From: Halomonas cupida
Lineage (GTDB): Bacteria; Pseudomonadota; Gammaproteobacteria; Pseudomonadales; Halomonadaceae
NCBI RefSeq assembly: GCF_900142755.1
Contig: NZ_FRCA01000001.1
Coordinates: 556,888 to 620,887, forward strand
Direction of reading: 5' to 3'
DNA length: 64,000 nucleotides
In this document: piece by piece, positions 44,338-53,495 of the stretch
Layout: the number at the start of each line of letters is the position of its first letter
Numbering within the stretch: position 1 is the stretch's first letter
Translations under genes and position numbers: made by a program
The notes under the pieces: model-generated
Told to the model about the DNA's origin: nothing
The model's database searches: none
Seen by the model: the letters and a program-made list of their open reading frames with translations, nothing else

Positions 44338-45719
44338 CTGCATGGAGCAAACTGCTGGTCGCGACCACGCGGCTGATCGATCTTCACGATAGTGGACATG
44401 AGCCGGGGTCGCCCTTTGTTCAGGTCAGTCAGGAGAGTCGCCGCGGTCTGCGAGATGGCTATTGGCTCGATCTGGGGTGCCTGCTGCTCGATTATCTGTT
44501 GGATGTGGACTTCGCCACCAATAGCGCCTTTGTCTCCCAGACTCGTTGCCTGGGGGCCTTGCGCGAGCACTATCCCGAACTCTGTCACGACGACCTGAGC
44601 TTCGTCATCAATCTGCTGGCCACGCCGAGCGAGCTGCATCTACGCGATGAGGATGAGCAAGGCGGGCGCTTGCGTCGCAGTACCAAGCGTACGGCGCTGA
44701 TCGAGAAGCAGGGACAGACGGGGCAGGTGCGCCTGACTCCCAGTGGTCGCCAGGCGGTGACGCTGGCCAGTTCGGTGGAGGATCTGCTGTATTCGGAATA
44801 CGACGCGGCCAAGGTGCTGGCGGCGCTGGCACGGGGAGACTTCGCTCGAGTGCCGGATATCACCAACCAGATTCTGCTGGCCATTCGCGGGTTGACTCAG
44901 GAACTGCGCCGGGTGCGCGAGAATCCCACACGGGAAGGCAAGTTGTCGGTGCTGCTTGATAACGAGCGGCATTATCACAATGCACTGTCGAGCATTCAGC
45001 GCACTCTATTGGACGCGCGTGGTCAGTTGGCCACGCCACCGTTGATGGCGCGCTTCGATGACTGGCAGCAGCATCAGGATGATGACTGGGATCTGCGAGT
45101 GTTGTCGAGCGCCATCGGACGCGTGCTGACGGCGATCGAGAACCTGTCACGACGGCTTTCCGAGCTGATTGCCGATATCGCCGAAGGGCGAGTGCAGTCC
45201 ATGGGGGTGGTCGACTTCAGTGACCTGGCCGCCCGGTTGCTGGCCGCACCCCCGCGCCCGCGCGTCACGGAGCCGCTGGTCAAGCGCATGATGCCGTTCT
45301 TCCAGGCCGTGGCCTTTCCGCAACCAACCCCGCTGGTGCCGCTGTTGGAAACGCGTCGTGCCGAATCGAGTTCGGTGGCACTGGTCTATGACGAATCCCT
45401 TGATGCCAGTCCCGAGGAAACTCGTCTGGCGCGTTTTCTGGCCGCGCGAGGTGGCGAACTGCGCAAGCGAGTGGCCGAGGCGCCGCTGTCGCTGCCCGAA
45501 GCGTTGGCTGAAGGCTGGCACCTCGATGGCAGTGAGGATTGCCTGCCCCAGTTGATCAATACCTTTGTCGATACCGGACTGTTGTCCGAGTCGCTGGTGG
45601 TGGGGATCGAATATCGCCCCTTCCGGCTAACGCTGGATGACGGGCGGGTCATCGATGGTCCCGTGACACCAACGCTGCGACAGGTCGAGCCCGATAACGC
45701 GGCGCCGACCCGCAATTGA
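44334..45719 (+). CDS. mksF: Condensin-like kleisin subunit (MksF/MukF type)
   Basis: A 461-residue, mostly helical protein starting MTAWSKLLVATTRL. The N-terminal third (GYWLDLGCLLLDYLLDVDF; LREHYPELCHDDLSFVINLL; GQVRLTPSGRQAVTLASSVEDLLYSEYD) looks like the winged-helix domain of MukF/MksF kleisins; the middle is helical; the C-terminus may be the second winged helix. Assignment rests on gene order (F-E-B, followed by a giant SMC-like gene) and size more than on sequence motifs. The start is an ATGA overlap with minicistron 7. Confidence 0.7.
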   Translation: MTAWSKLLVATTRLIDLHDSGHEPGSPFVQVSQESRRGLRDGYWLDLGCLLLDYLLDVDFATNSAFVSQTRCLGALREHYPELCHDDLSFVINLLATPSELHLRDEDEQGGRLRRSTKRTALIEKQGQTGQVRLTPSGRQAVTLASSVEDLLYSEYDAAKVLAALARGDFARVPDITNQILLAIRGLTQELRRVRENPTREGKLSVLLDNERHYHNALSSIQRTLLDARGQLATPPLMARFDDWQQHQDDDWDLRVLSSAIGRVLTAIENLSRRLSELIADIAEGRVQSMGVVDFSDLAARLLAAPPRPRVTEPLVKRMMPFFQAVAFPQPTPLVPLLETRRAESSSVALVYDESLDASPEETRLARFLAARGGELRKRVAEAPLSLPEALAEGWHLDGSEDCLPQLINTFVDTGLLSESLVVGIEYRPFRLTLDDGRVIDGPVTPTLRQVEPDNAAPTRN

Positions 45720-45789
45720 CTGTTCTGCGCTGGCCTGCTGAGCGAAATGGCAGACCAGTTGCCAAGCGAATTTTCAGGGAACACGCACC

Positions 45790-46668
45790 ATGAACATGAC
45801 CGAGATGGGCGAGGTGGTCGCCTACCTGCTGCGCTATCGCGCTGCCGAGCGGCTGCCGGCCGGTGGCCGCAAGAGGCGTGCGGCGCGTGACGGGCAGCTG
45901 TCCGAGCGCGATGTCTGTGCCTTGATCGATGATGCCAGTGATATCGAGCGTGAGGCACTGCGGGATTTTCTCGCTGGCCAGGGACTGCGTCTGAGAGTCT
46001 ATGAAGCCGGAGACTACCCGGGGATTGCGCCGGGCTCGCGTTACTACGCTCTGCTGCCGGACCCGGATATGGATCAGCCGCCGGTGTATACCCGCGAGCC
46101 GGTTTTCCAGGCCCTGCGTCTGCGTCAGGAGAGTCGCGCCGAGCTGGCCACCTGGTATCTGCAACTCTGGTTGCTGATGCACACCTTGCTCTACACCCGT
46201 TACAACCGCGCGTTGTCCGATGTCAGCCGCTATCAGGAGGCCACCTTCGCCGGTGCGGAGCTGATCGAGCTGCTGCGCGATCAGGTCGAGACCCTGCGTG
46301 GCCTGGGCGATGAGACCAGCGAAGCGCAGCGTAGCCTGCTCGATGAGCGTGGCGAGGATCTCAGTCGACGTGTCAGGGCCTTCATCGATCTGCACGTCAG
46401 TGCCGGGATGCTGGAGCCGGTACGTGACGACGAGACAGTCGGGGATGTCTGGCAGCAGACACTGTTGGGAGCGCTGGAAAGCGAGCAGGTCGGCATTCAT
46501 CAACTGGGCCATCTGCAGGCGCTGCTGGAGGGCCGCGGTGACCAGGGAGCCTGTCTTGATGACGGTGCGGATGATGAAGCTGAGGGTGAGCACGGCGTGG
46601 ACAGAGGCAGTGACTCCTTGAGCCTGGAGCCGATGGATTCAAACCAAGCCACGGAGGAGCGCCCATGA
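45790..46668 (+). CDS. mksE: Condensin-like accessory subunit (MksE/MukE type)
   Basis: A 292-residue protein between the kleisin and SMC-like genes, where MksE stands. Its start (MNMTEMGEVVAYLLRYRAAERL) is followed by a segment resembling winged-helix turns (LSERDVCALIDDASDIEREALRDFLAGQGLRLRVYEAGDYPGIAPGSRYYALLP), then helices and an acidic C-terminal tail from about residue 255 (DDGADDEAEGEHG). SD CAGGGA precedes the ATG, 70 bp after mksF. It ends in an ATGA overlap with mksB. Role as MksE is inferred from position and size. Confidence 0.65.
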   Translation: MNMTEMGEVVAYLLRYRAAERLPAGGRKRRAARDGQLSERDVCALIDDASDIEREALRDFLAGQGLRLRVYEAGDYPGIAPGSRYYALLPDPDMDQPPVYTREPVFQALRLRQESRAELATWYLQLWLLMHTLLYTRYNRALSDVSRYQEATFAGAELIELLRDQVETLRGLGDETSEAQRSLLDERGEDLSRRVRAFIDLHVSAGMLEPVRDDETVGDVWQQTLLGALESEQVGIHQLGHLQALLEGRGDQGACLDDGADDEAEGEHGVDRGSDSLSLEPMDSNQATEERP

Positions 46669-49600
46669 GTGTCATTCATCGGATCGAGGTGGCCAACCTG
46701 CTCAACAAGCATGGTGATGTTTCCTCTCCCTGGGATGCCAAGATGCGCCACCTGTTGCTGGACCTGCGCGGCCAGTCCAGCGCCATCAGTATGGAGAACG
46801 GCTTCGGCAAGACCACACTTGCCGAGGCACTGATCGGGCTGTTGTCACGGGACCGTACACTGCTGTCGCGAACGCGGCGCAAGTGCTCTCCCTCAACAGT
46901 CTCCAGTCAGGGCCGCAGTTGGTCGCACCTGCGAGTTGAGTTCCGTACCAGGGCCGATCAGACTGGGCAGGGTGACATGTTGGCGGCAGCCGGAGAGGAA
47001 GTCTCGGGCGAGACCTTTGTCTTCGGCTTCTATGGCTATAGTGATGGCAGCGGTCTGTCGTTCTATCACTATACCGGACGTCTGGAGGACGTCCCCGTCC
47101 ACCATCTGACTCAGGACGGCAAGCTGGCACTGTATGCCAACAGTGACGTCAAGCAGGCCATGAATCGTCATGGAGTGCGCCTGACCCTCAATCGTGATGA
47201 ATGGCTTGATGCGGTCAATACGCATGTGTCGCGGCGTGAGCTGTCGCAGCTGGCGGCCTTCCAGAAGGAAGGCGGAGCCGACAAGAGCCAGATCTTCAAT
47301 GCCATTCGCCCACGTGCCGGCGAGAAGCCGGATCAGGCGTTCTTCTTCGAGGTGCTGGCACCGGAGATTCTGGCTGGCGCGACCCGCGGAGAAACCGACG
47401 AGGGTGAGGAGCTGATCGAGGAGGTCATTCTCAATTCCGGCACCAACATCACCGAGTTGCGTCAGCGGCTCGAGGATGCCGAAACCGACCAGCGCCGTGC
47501 CGAGGGCAAGGTCGACCGGCTCGCCGAACTCACCGAGCACGGCACTTCACTGCTCGAGGCCCGAGCTGGCCTCGGACGCCTCGATGACGGCCTGATGCTG
47601 AGCGAGAGACTGCTGGCCGGTCAGGCACTGGCCGGGTTGCCGGGGATGCCGAGAATCCCCGAGGCTGATGACGATGACGTGGTATCCGGCTTCGCCTGGG
47701 GCCGGGGGGACACCGGTAAGCCCAGGGTTTCCGTGTGGCTGCTGGCCAGACTCAGCCGTCAATCGGAACGTCAGGTACGTGAGGCGCTCAATGAGCGTGA
47801 AGTACGGCTGGATGCGCATCGTCAGTTGGTTCATCTGGTTGATGCCAGTTGGCCCGGCGGACGCGAAGCTCATCACGTGTCCTTCGAGGCGGCCCAGCAG
47901 TGGCTGAGCGACAGTCATGCTTTTGCCGACGATGCTGCACGCTACCGTGCCATCAAGCGTCTGGAGGAAGGTGCCGAGACCTTCGAAGCGCTGGATGGCA
48001 ATAGCTGGCGTGATGAAGTGGTGGCTGATGGCCTCTACAGAGGCGAACTGAAACAGGATATCGAGCGTCTCGAAACCCGGGCCGAGGCACTGGAGCAGGA
48101 GCGCGAGGGACTGGCGTCGCGTCAGCGAGAGTTCGTCGACAATCAGAGCTTCTATACCCAGGCGCTGGCGGAAGGGCTGTTCAGCGAAGCCGAGCTGGAA
48201 CAACCCGAGGCAACCCGTGAAGCAGCGCTGGAGGAGGCGCAGAGCATGCGCCGGGCGCTGTCCACGCATCTTGCCCGCGCCGGGGAGTTCAAGCAGGTCG
48301 CCGAGCAGTACCGGGACTTCCAGTCCCGACACCCTGGCGCGCTGCCGGATGACGTACTGGCCGAGAAGACTGAGCAGTGTGAGCAGATCGATGCGCGTCT
48401 CGAGGAACTCGGCGAGCAGTGTGACAGCTCCCGCGAGGCCCTCGATCAGGCACGCCAGCGCCATGAGCAGTTGGCCTCCGAACGCGCCCGCCTGGAAGGC
48501 GAGCTGGCGCCGCTCAAGTCGGGGCAGCAGGCCTGGCAGGGCTTCTGCGAGCAGTGGCCCCAGGCCGAGGTCGAAGGCTGGTGGGCTGGGCGGCAGGCTC
48601 AACTACGTGAGTGGGAAGGCCTTCAGCAACAGTTGGGTCAGCGTCAGCAGGAGGCCGGGCGCCTGCGTCAGCGTCTGGCACCGTTGGCCGAGTCGGTGGC
48701 CCATTATCGCCAGGTGCATGGCGAGGACGAGCCGGTTCATCTGCGCGACCGACTCTACAGCCGAGCGCGTGAGTTGGATGATGAACGCCACCGCCTGGGC
48801 CGCGAGGAAGGGCACCAGCGCGAGCTGCATCGTGCCCTGATCGCCTTTCGCGAACGTGGTTGGGGGGAACCGCAGCAGTGGCTGGAGCAGGCTCGCGAAG
48901 CCCTACCGCGCCTGATTGGCGAGCGGGAGCGTCTGGACGAACGAATTGCTGCACGCTCAAGTTATCTCGAACACCTCAATGGCGATCCGTTGGCGCGTCA
49001 GGTGGCCGAGAGTGAAGCGCAGCAACTGCTGGAGCGTGAGGAGATCGGCTTTCGCCCGTTGCATCAGGTCCTCGCAGACCTGGCCGAGGATGATGCCAGT
49101 CGCCGCGACTGGCTGATTCAGGCGGCGGGGCAATTGTTCGCCCCAGTGGTAGAGGGTGAGGACTCCGTCAGGGCGGCGCAGTTGCTGATCGACCATGGGC
49201 TCAACGTGCCAGTATTGGAGTTGGGCCGCCTGCGCCAGTTGCTGAAGGGTGGGCATCCTCCGCTGGGTGCGGTCTGTGGCTGTGAAACCCTCGCCGTCAA
49301 GGCCGCTCTCGACCCCGAGTATCTGGTCGAGCTGCGCAGCGAGACTCAGGCGAGGCTCGAGCGGGATCAGCAGCGTCGTCGCGAGCTGGATATCGAGATC
49401 AACCGCTTCGACCCCCATGGCGAGGTGTTCGTTGAGGCGCTGTCGGCACGCCAGGCGGTGGACGATGGTGTCGAGCAGGAGCTTGAGCGTATCGCTGCAA
49501 GGCTGGCCGAGCTCGAGCAGCTACGTGAGGAGGTGGCACCACGTCTCACTGAGGCGGCGTTGCAGAGTATCGATGACTTCCAGCGTTACCTGCAGGAGGG

Positions 49601-51557
49601 GGGTGACAAGGCCCTGCAGGACGCCGGCGAGAGTCTCGCCGAGATCGAGCTGGAGCTGGCGGAACTGACGCCACGGTTGGCAGAAGCTCGCGAGGAGTTC
49701 AACAGGCACTCTGAGCTGTGGCTGGCGGCTGAGGCCTTCAAGTCCGCCGGTGGTGTCGAGCGTCTGGCGGCGATCGATCATCGTCTGCTGGAACTTGAGG
49801 AGCGTGAGGCTTCTGCCGCCGAGGCACGTCACCAGCAGGGTGAGCGCTGGGAAGCGCTGAGTCGTGAACGGGATGAGTTGAATGCTCAGCGCAGCGCCGT
49901 CTTCGCCGATGGCGAGCGTGACCGTCTGGCCAGCCTTGCTGCATTTGTTGCTCAGGATGGACCGGATTTCATGGCCGCCGCTGAAGAACAGCAGTCCGAG
50001 TTGGAGGCCGCTCTGAGTCTGGCGCAGCGCCGTGCCAGCCTGGATGCTCAGCGCATCCGCGCCTACCTGGACGTTCGTGATGACAGCACCGCTGGAGCCG
50101 CACTCGAGTCACGTATCGCACGACTCAAGCGCGAGCGCAGCGAGTTGCTGGCCGAGCGCCGCCAGCGCAGCACCGAGTTGACAGAGCTGGAAGCGCGTCT
50201 GGAGCGGCAGCGTCAGGCGTTGGTGGTTGCCGATGAACTGGCCATTGCCTGGTTGGCGGCGTTGCGTGAGCTGTCATCTGGTTGGCGTCAGCGCTGGCAG
50301 GGCATCGACGGTCGCGAGACCGTCTGGCCTGGCGACCACCCCGACGCCGAGGCGTTGGATCAGGCGCTGGAGCAGTGGTGGACGCTGGCCTGTGCCGAGG
50401 AGGATGCTTCCGATCGTGAGCCTGACAGTCTGGCAACCTGCGCCCAGCAATTGCAGGAAGGCCTGGCGCGACTCGGGCTGGGTGAGCGCTCTCGAGTCAG
50501 GGACCGGCAGGCACGTCAACTGGCGGAGATCGAGCAGCGTCTTGGCGCCGCTCTCGAGGACGCCGCTCAGAGTCGCATGTTCAATGACACCGAGCGTGGC
50601 CGTCTGGCGAGCCTCGGTCAGGTCAGCAACACAGCACTTGATGATCTGGCGGCGTTGCATCGACAACTCGAATCCCAGCTCGAGACGCATCGGGAGCGTG
50701 TCGCTCACCTGCAGACCTCTCGTCAGCATATCGAGGGCACTCTGGTGGAGCGCCTCGGTTCGATCATCAGTGACGCGGCGGGCAACCTGGATATTCTCAA
50801 GCGCGTCGCACGGCGAGGCAGTGAAGGCAATGGCGAGGGGGGAGCCTGGTTCGAGGTCAAGGCCAGCCTGATCGATAGCGAGGCGCTGCGTGAGCTCATC
50901 ACTACCCTGCTGGCCGATATCGACGAGCATCAGGCGGCTCTCAAGCGTCGTGCCGAACGTGATGGCAAGGTGCTTGAAGAAGGTGACCAGGCTCGTCGCG
51001 ATGATGATCTGTTGGGACGCATTCGTCGGCGCATCTACCGCGGTCTGTTCAAGGACGTGGCCATTCGCCTGCGGCACGTGGCGATTCGTCCTCATGGGCG
51101 TCTGTTCTCACTCAACGAGGCCATGTCCGAAGGGCAGCGTGAGGCGGTATCGCTGATGTGGTTGGTCAAGCTGTCGGAATTTGCCATCGAGCGTGAACTG
51201 CATGAGCTGCCGGGTCACCATCGTCGTCGTGCCAGAGCGGGTCGGGAAAGTGTGATTCTTCTCGATGGGCTATTCTCCAAGCTGTCCCATCGCAAGCTGA
51301 TTCAGGATTCACTGGATTCGTTGCGCAATACCCGAGGGCGCTTCCAGATGATTGGCCTGATCCACAATCCCAACTACGAGAACGATCCGGATATCTTCCC
51401 GACTTACCTGATCGGTAGTGTGATCGGTGGCGGACAGGGGCAGGGCGGACATGTAATCGTGCGTGAGGGGCAGTCGCAGTCGCCGGAGGCCCTGGGGCGC
51501 AGTTCAGGAGAGGCCAGTGTGTTCGGTATCCATGTGACGGCGCCGGAAACGGCCTGA
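46665..51557 (+). CDS. mksB: SMC-like condensin ATPase (MksB/MukB/SbcC type)
   Basis: A 1630-residue chromosome-organising ATPase candidate. Walker A is ISMENGFGKTTLAEAL (about residues 41-56). Long Glu/Arg/Gln/Leu-rich coiled coils span about 260-790 and 900-1420 around a hinge-like region near 800-900 (LFAPVVEGEDSVRAAQLL). The C-terminal head has the ABC signature-like SEGQREAVSLMWL (about 1486) and Walker B VILLDGLFSKLS (Asp1534). SbcC/MukB-type proteins usually read LDEAFSKxD there; here the catalytic Glu is Gly1535 and the D-loop Asp is Ser. It is longer than MukB (about 1490). No mksG/jetD gene follows. Confidence 0.75.
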   Translation: MSVIHRIEVANLLNKHGDVSSPWDAKMRHLLLDLRGQSSAISMENGFGKTTLAEALIGLLSRDRTLLSRTRRKCSPSTVSSQGRSWSHLRVEFRTRADQTGQGDMLAAAGEEVSGETFVFGFYGYSDGSGLSFYHYTGRLEDVPVHHLTQDGKLALYANSDVKQAMNRHGVRLTLNRDEWLDAVNTHVSRRELSQLAAFQKEGGADKSQIFNAIRPRAGEKPDQAFFFEVLAPEILAGATRGETDEGEELIEEVILNSGTNITELRQRLEDAETDQRRAEGKVDRLAELTEHGTSLLEARAGLGRLDDGLMLSERLLAGQALAGLPGMPRIPEADDDDVVSGFAWGRGDTGKPRVSVWLLARLSRQSERQVREALNEREVRLDAHRQLVHLVDASWPGGREAHHVSFEAAQQWLSDSHAFADDAARYRAIKRLEEGAETFEALDGNSWRDEVVADGLYRGELKQDIERLETRAEALEQEREGLASRQREFVDNQSFYTQALAEGLFSEAELEQPEATREAALEEAQSMRRALSTHLARAGEFKQVAEQYRDFQSRHPGALPDDVLAEKTEQCEQIDARLEELGEQCDSSREALDQARQRHEQLASERARLEGELAPLKSGQQAWQGFCEQWPQAEVEGWWAGRQAQLREWEGLQQQLGQRQQEAGRLRQRLAPLAESVAHYRQVHGEDEPVHLRDRLYSRARELDDERHRLGREEGHQRELHRALIAFRERGWGEPQQWLEQAREALPRLIGERERLDERIAARSSYLEHLNGDPLARQVAESEAQQLLEREEIGFRPLHQVLADLAEDDASRRDWLIQAAGQLFAPVVEGEDSVRAAQLLIDHGLNVPVLELGRLRQLLKGGHPPLGAVCGCETLAVKAALDPEYLVELRSETQARLERDQQRRRELDIEINRFDPHGEVFVEALSARQAVDDGVEQELERIAARLAELEQLREEVAPRLTEAALQSIDDFQRYLQEGGDKALQDAGESLAEIELELAELTPRLAEAREEFNRHSELWLAAEAFKSAGGVERLAAIDHRLLELEEREASAAEARHQQGERWEALSRERDELNAQRSAVFADGERDRLASLAAFVAQDGPDFMAAAEEQQSELEAALSLAQRRASLDAQRIRAYLDVRDDSTAGAALESRIARLKRERSELLAERRQRSTELTELEARLERQRQALVVADELAIAWLAALRELSSGWRQRWQGIDGRETVWPGDHPDAEALDQALEQWWTLACAEEDASDREPDSLATCAQQLQEGLARLGLGERSRVRDRQARQLAEIEQRLGAALEDAAQSRMFNDTERGRLASLGQVSNTALDDLAALHRQLESQLETHRERVAHLQTSRQHIEGTLVERLGSIISDAAGNLDILKRVARRGSEGNGEGGAWFEVKASLIDSEALRELITTLLADIDEHQAALKRRAERDGKVLEEGDQARRDDDLLGRIRRRIYRGLFKDVAIRLRHVAIRPHGRLFSLNEAMSEGQREAVSLMWLVKLSEFAIERELHELPGHHRRRARAGRESVILLDGLFSKLSHRKLIQDSLDSLRNTRGRFQMIGLIHNPNYENDPDIFPTYLIGSVIGGGQGQGGHVIVREGQSQSPEALGRSSGEASVFGIHVTAPETA

Positions 51558-51627
51558 TCGGCAGTGGCGTGAGCCAGCGTCAGGCGCTGCCGCCGGTGCT
51601 GAAGAGCTCCGACGGCAGACCGCTTCT

Positions 51628-52779
51628 TCAACGCGGTGCGTCGTATCGGCCTGCTCGACCACGGGAAAATACCGCCTGCCATAGTTGGATGTTGCGAGCA
51701 CGGAAGGCGCCGGCGCATACCGACAGGTAATAACGGAACATGCGATGGGTGCGCTCGTTGTACTGGTGTGCAATCTGGTACCAGTGGCTGTCCAGGTTGT
51801 GCAGCCAGGCGAGCAGGGTGCGATCGTAGTCGGCACCGAAGTTCTGCCAGTCCTCGACGATCATGTATTCCTCACTGGCTTCGGCAATCTGGCGGATCGA
51901 GGGCAGAATGCCGTTGGGAAAGATATAGCGGTTGATCCAGGGGTCGGCGGAGATCTTCGAGGTGTTGGAGCCGATGGTATGCAGCAGAAAGAGTCCATCG
52001 CCGGCCAACAGGCGGTCGACGGTGGCGAAGTAGCTGTCATAGTTGCGTTGTCCGACATGCTCGAACATGCCGATGGACAGGATACGGTCGTATTGTCCCG
52101 TCAGGTCGCGATAGTCGCACAATTGAATGTCGACCGGCAGGCCTCGGCAACGTTCCCTTGCCAGTTCGGCCTGCTGTTTCGAGATGGTGATGCCGGTGAC
52201 CTTGACGCCATGGTGGCGAGCTGCATGCTCGGCGAGGCTGCCCCAGCCACAACCGATATCGAGTAGTGTCATGCCGGGACGCAACTGCAGTTTGCGGCAG
52301 GCCAGTTCAAGTTTGGCCCGTTGAGCCTCGTGGAGGTTGGAAGCCTCCTTCCAGTAGCCGCAGGAATAACACATGGTGGGGTCGAGCATGCGCTCGAAAA
52401 GATCATTGCCCATGTCGTAATGAGCTTCGCCAACGATCCAGGCGCGGGCCTTGCTCTGCAGATTGAACAGGCCAGCCTGGAGGCGATACATCAGCCGTTC
52501 CGAACTGGTGTGGGCGCGCTCTCCCAATCCATGCTGCAACAGACGATGGGCCAGCCGGTCAATATGCTCCGCTTCCCACCAGCCATCCATATAGGCTTCC
52601 CCAAGGCCCAGGGTGCCCTGGCGCAATATGCGTGAGAAAAGGTCCGGGTGATAGACCTGGATATCCTCGGGCGCATTGCCGTTGAGCGTGATGCCGGCAC
52701 CTTCCAGCAGGCGTTCAACCACCCGTCTGGCACGGGTATCGGGCAAGGCAATGGGGTGGGGGCGTGAGTCGCTGGTCAT
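51628..52779 (-). CDS. cfa: Cyclopropane-fatty-acyl-phospholipid synthase
   Basis: Cfa methylates double bonds of membrane phospholipid acyl chains with S-adenosylmethionine. The 383-residue protein has the SAM motif MTLLDIGCGWGSLAEHAARHHG, the active-site region YSCGYWKEASNLHEAQ and FPNGILPSIRQIAEASEEYM. An N-terminal domain (about 1-110) precedes the methyltransferase fold, as in E. coli. The ATG at 52779 has GGAGG upstream. Typically induced at stationary phase; not shown here. It is convergent with mksB. Confidence 0.95.
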   Translation of the reverse strand: MTSDSRPHPIALPDTRARRVVERLLEGAGITLNGNAPEDIQVYHPDLFSRILRQGTLGLGEAYMDGWWEAEHIDRLAHRLLQHGLGERAHTSSERLMYRLQAGLFNLQSKARAWIVGEAHYDMGNDLFERMLDPTMCYSCGYWKEASNLHEAQRAKLELACRKLQLRPGMTLLDIGCGWGSLAEHAARHHGVKVTGITISKQQAELARERCRGLPVDIQLCDYRDLTGQYDRILSIGMFEHVGQRNYDSYFATVDRLLAGDGLFLLHTIGSNTSKISADPWINRYIFPNGILPSIRQIAEASEEYMIVEDWQNFGADYDRTLLAWLHNLDSHWYQIAHQYNERTHRMFRYYLSVCAGAFRARNIQLWQAVFSRGRAGRYDAPR

Positions 52780-52987
52780 GGAGCCTCCGGTTTCCGTTCT
52801 CGGCGACACAAATGATGGCGGTTTTCACGGGGTCATCGTGCTTCAGAGCACCAGACGATGCAGCTGGGCGGCGCGCCCCGACAACGCTATTAACATGGCA
52901 ATCAAATAGCTCATCCTGATCGATTTGATTGTCGTCCGCATCACACTGGCGCAGATGCGCGGATCTGCTGGTGTGGCGTGGTCTCGC

Positions 52988-53071
52988 GTCGGCCTGATGG
53001 CCGACGGCGGCACTTCCCTGTGCCGCCATTAACCCCACATGAAAGCATGCCGGGTTAATATCTTCTGTCAG
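52988..53071. repeat. Multi-hairpin palindromic element, copy C
   Basis: The series is GTCGGCC-TGAT-GGCCGAC (52988-53005), GGCAC-TTCCCT-GTGCC (53009-53024), and ATTAACCCC...GGGTTAAT (53028-53059), ending CTGTCAG (53065-53071). The last two hairpins and the end match copy B at 27066-27128. The surrounding 379-bp cfa to thiamine-binding gap has no gene. Confidence 0.75.
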
Positions 53072-53088
53072 TATTGTTGATTAGCTTA

Positions 53089-53130
53089 GATCAGCACTAT
53101 TGGATCGGCACTATCGAATCAGCACAATGG
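53089..53130 (+). repeat. 14-bp tandem repeat x3 upstream of the thiamine-binding gene
   Basis: The units GATCAGCACTATTG, GATCGGCACTATCG and AATCAGCACAATGG end 28 bp before the ATG at 53159. Confidence 0.8.
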
Positions 53131-53158
53131 TAAAGAAATTCTAAGGAGGCTTATTGTT

Positions 53159-53464
53159 ATGCATCTCATTATTGATCTATGCGTCGTACCTCTGGGTGTT
53201 GGTGTCTCGGTTTCCGAGCATGTCACTGCTTGCCAGCGCGAGATTCAGGCCTCTGGCCTGAAGCATCAGATGCATGCCTATGGCACCAATATCGAAGGCC
53301 CCTGGGATGACGTAATGGCTGTGGTCAAGCGTTGCCATGAGGTGGTGCACAGCATGGGCGCTCCGCGTATCACCACAACGCTCAAGCTGGGGACGCGCAC
53401 CGATCGTGAGCAGTCCATGGACGACAAGGTCGATAGCGTCCGTCAGCGAATGCAGCAGACCTGA
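53159..53464 (+). CDS. MTH1187/YkoF-like thiamine-binding family protein
   Basis: A 101-residue protein with the DUF77/thiamine-binding fold pattern: MHLIIDLCVVPLGVGVSVSEHVTACQREI, the central YGTNIEGPWDDVMAVVKRCHEVVHSMGAPRITTTLKLGTRTD, and a final helical tail. Family members are small cytoplasmic proteins that bind thiamine or related ligands as tetramers; the physiological role is unclear. AAGGAGG lies 9 nt before the ATG. It stands alone, so no pathway is indicated. Confidence 0.88.
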   Translation: MHLIIDLCVVPLGVGVSVSEHVTACQREIQASGLKHQMHAYGTNIEGPWDDVMAVVKRCHEVVHSMGAPRITTTLKLGTRTDREQSMDDKVDSVRQRMQQT

Positions 53465-53495
53465 TGCGGCATGGTGCCGGGAAACGGCGCAGTGA

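Noticed and set aside
44334-51557. Wadjet (JetABCD) defence system
   Set aside because: No JetD/MksG toprim gene follows; cfa lies directly downstream on the opposite strand. Kept only as a possibility in the findings.
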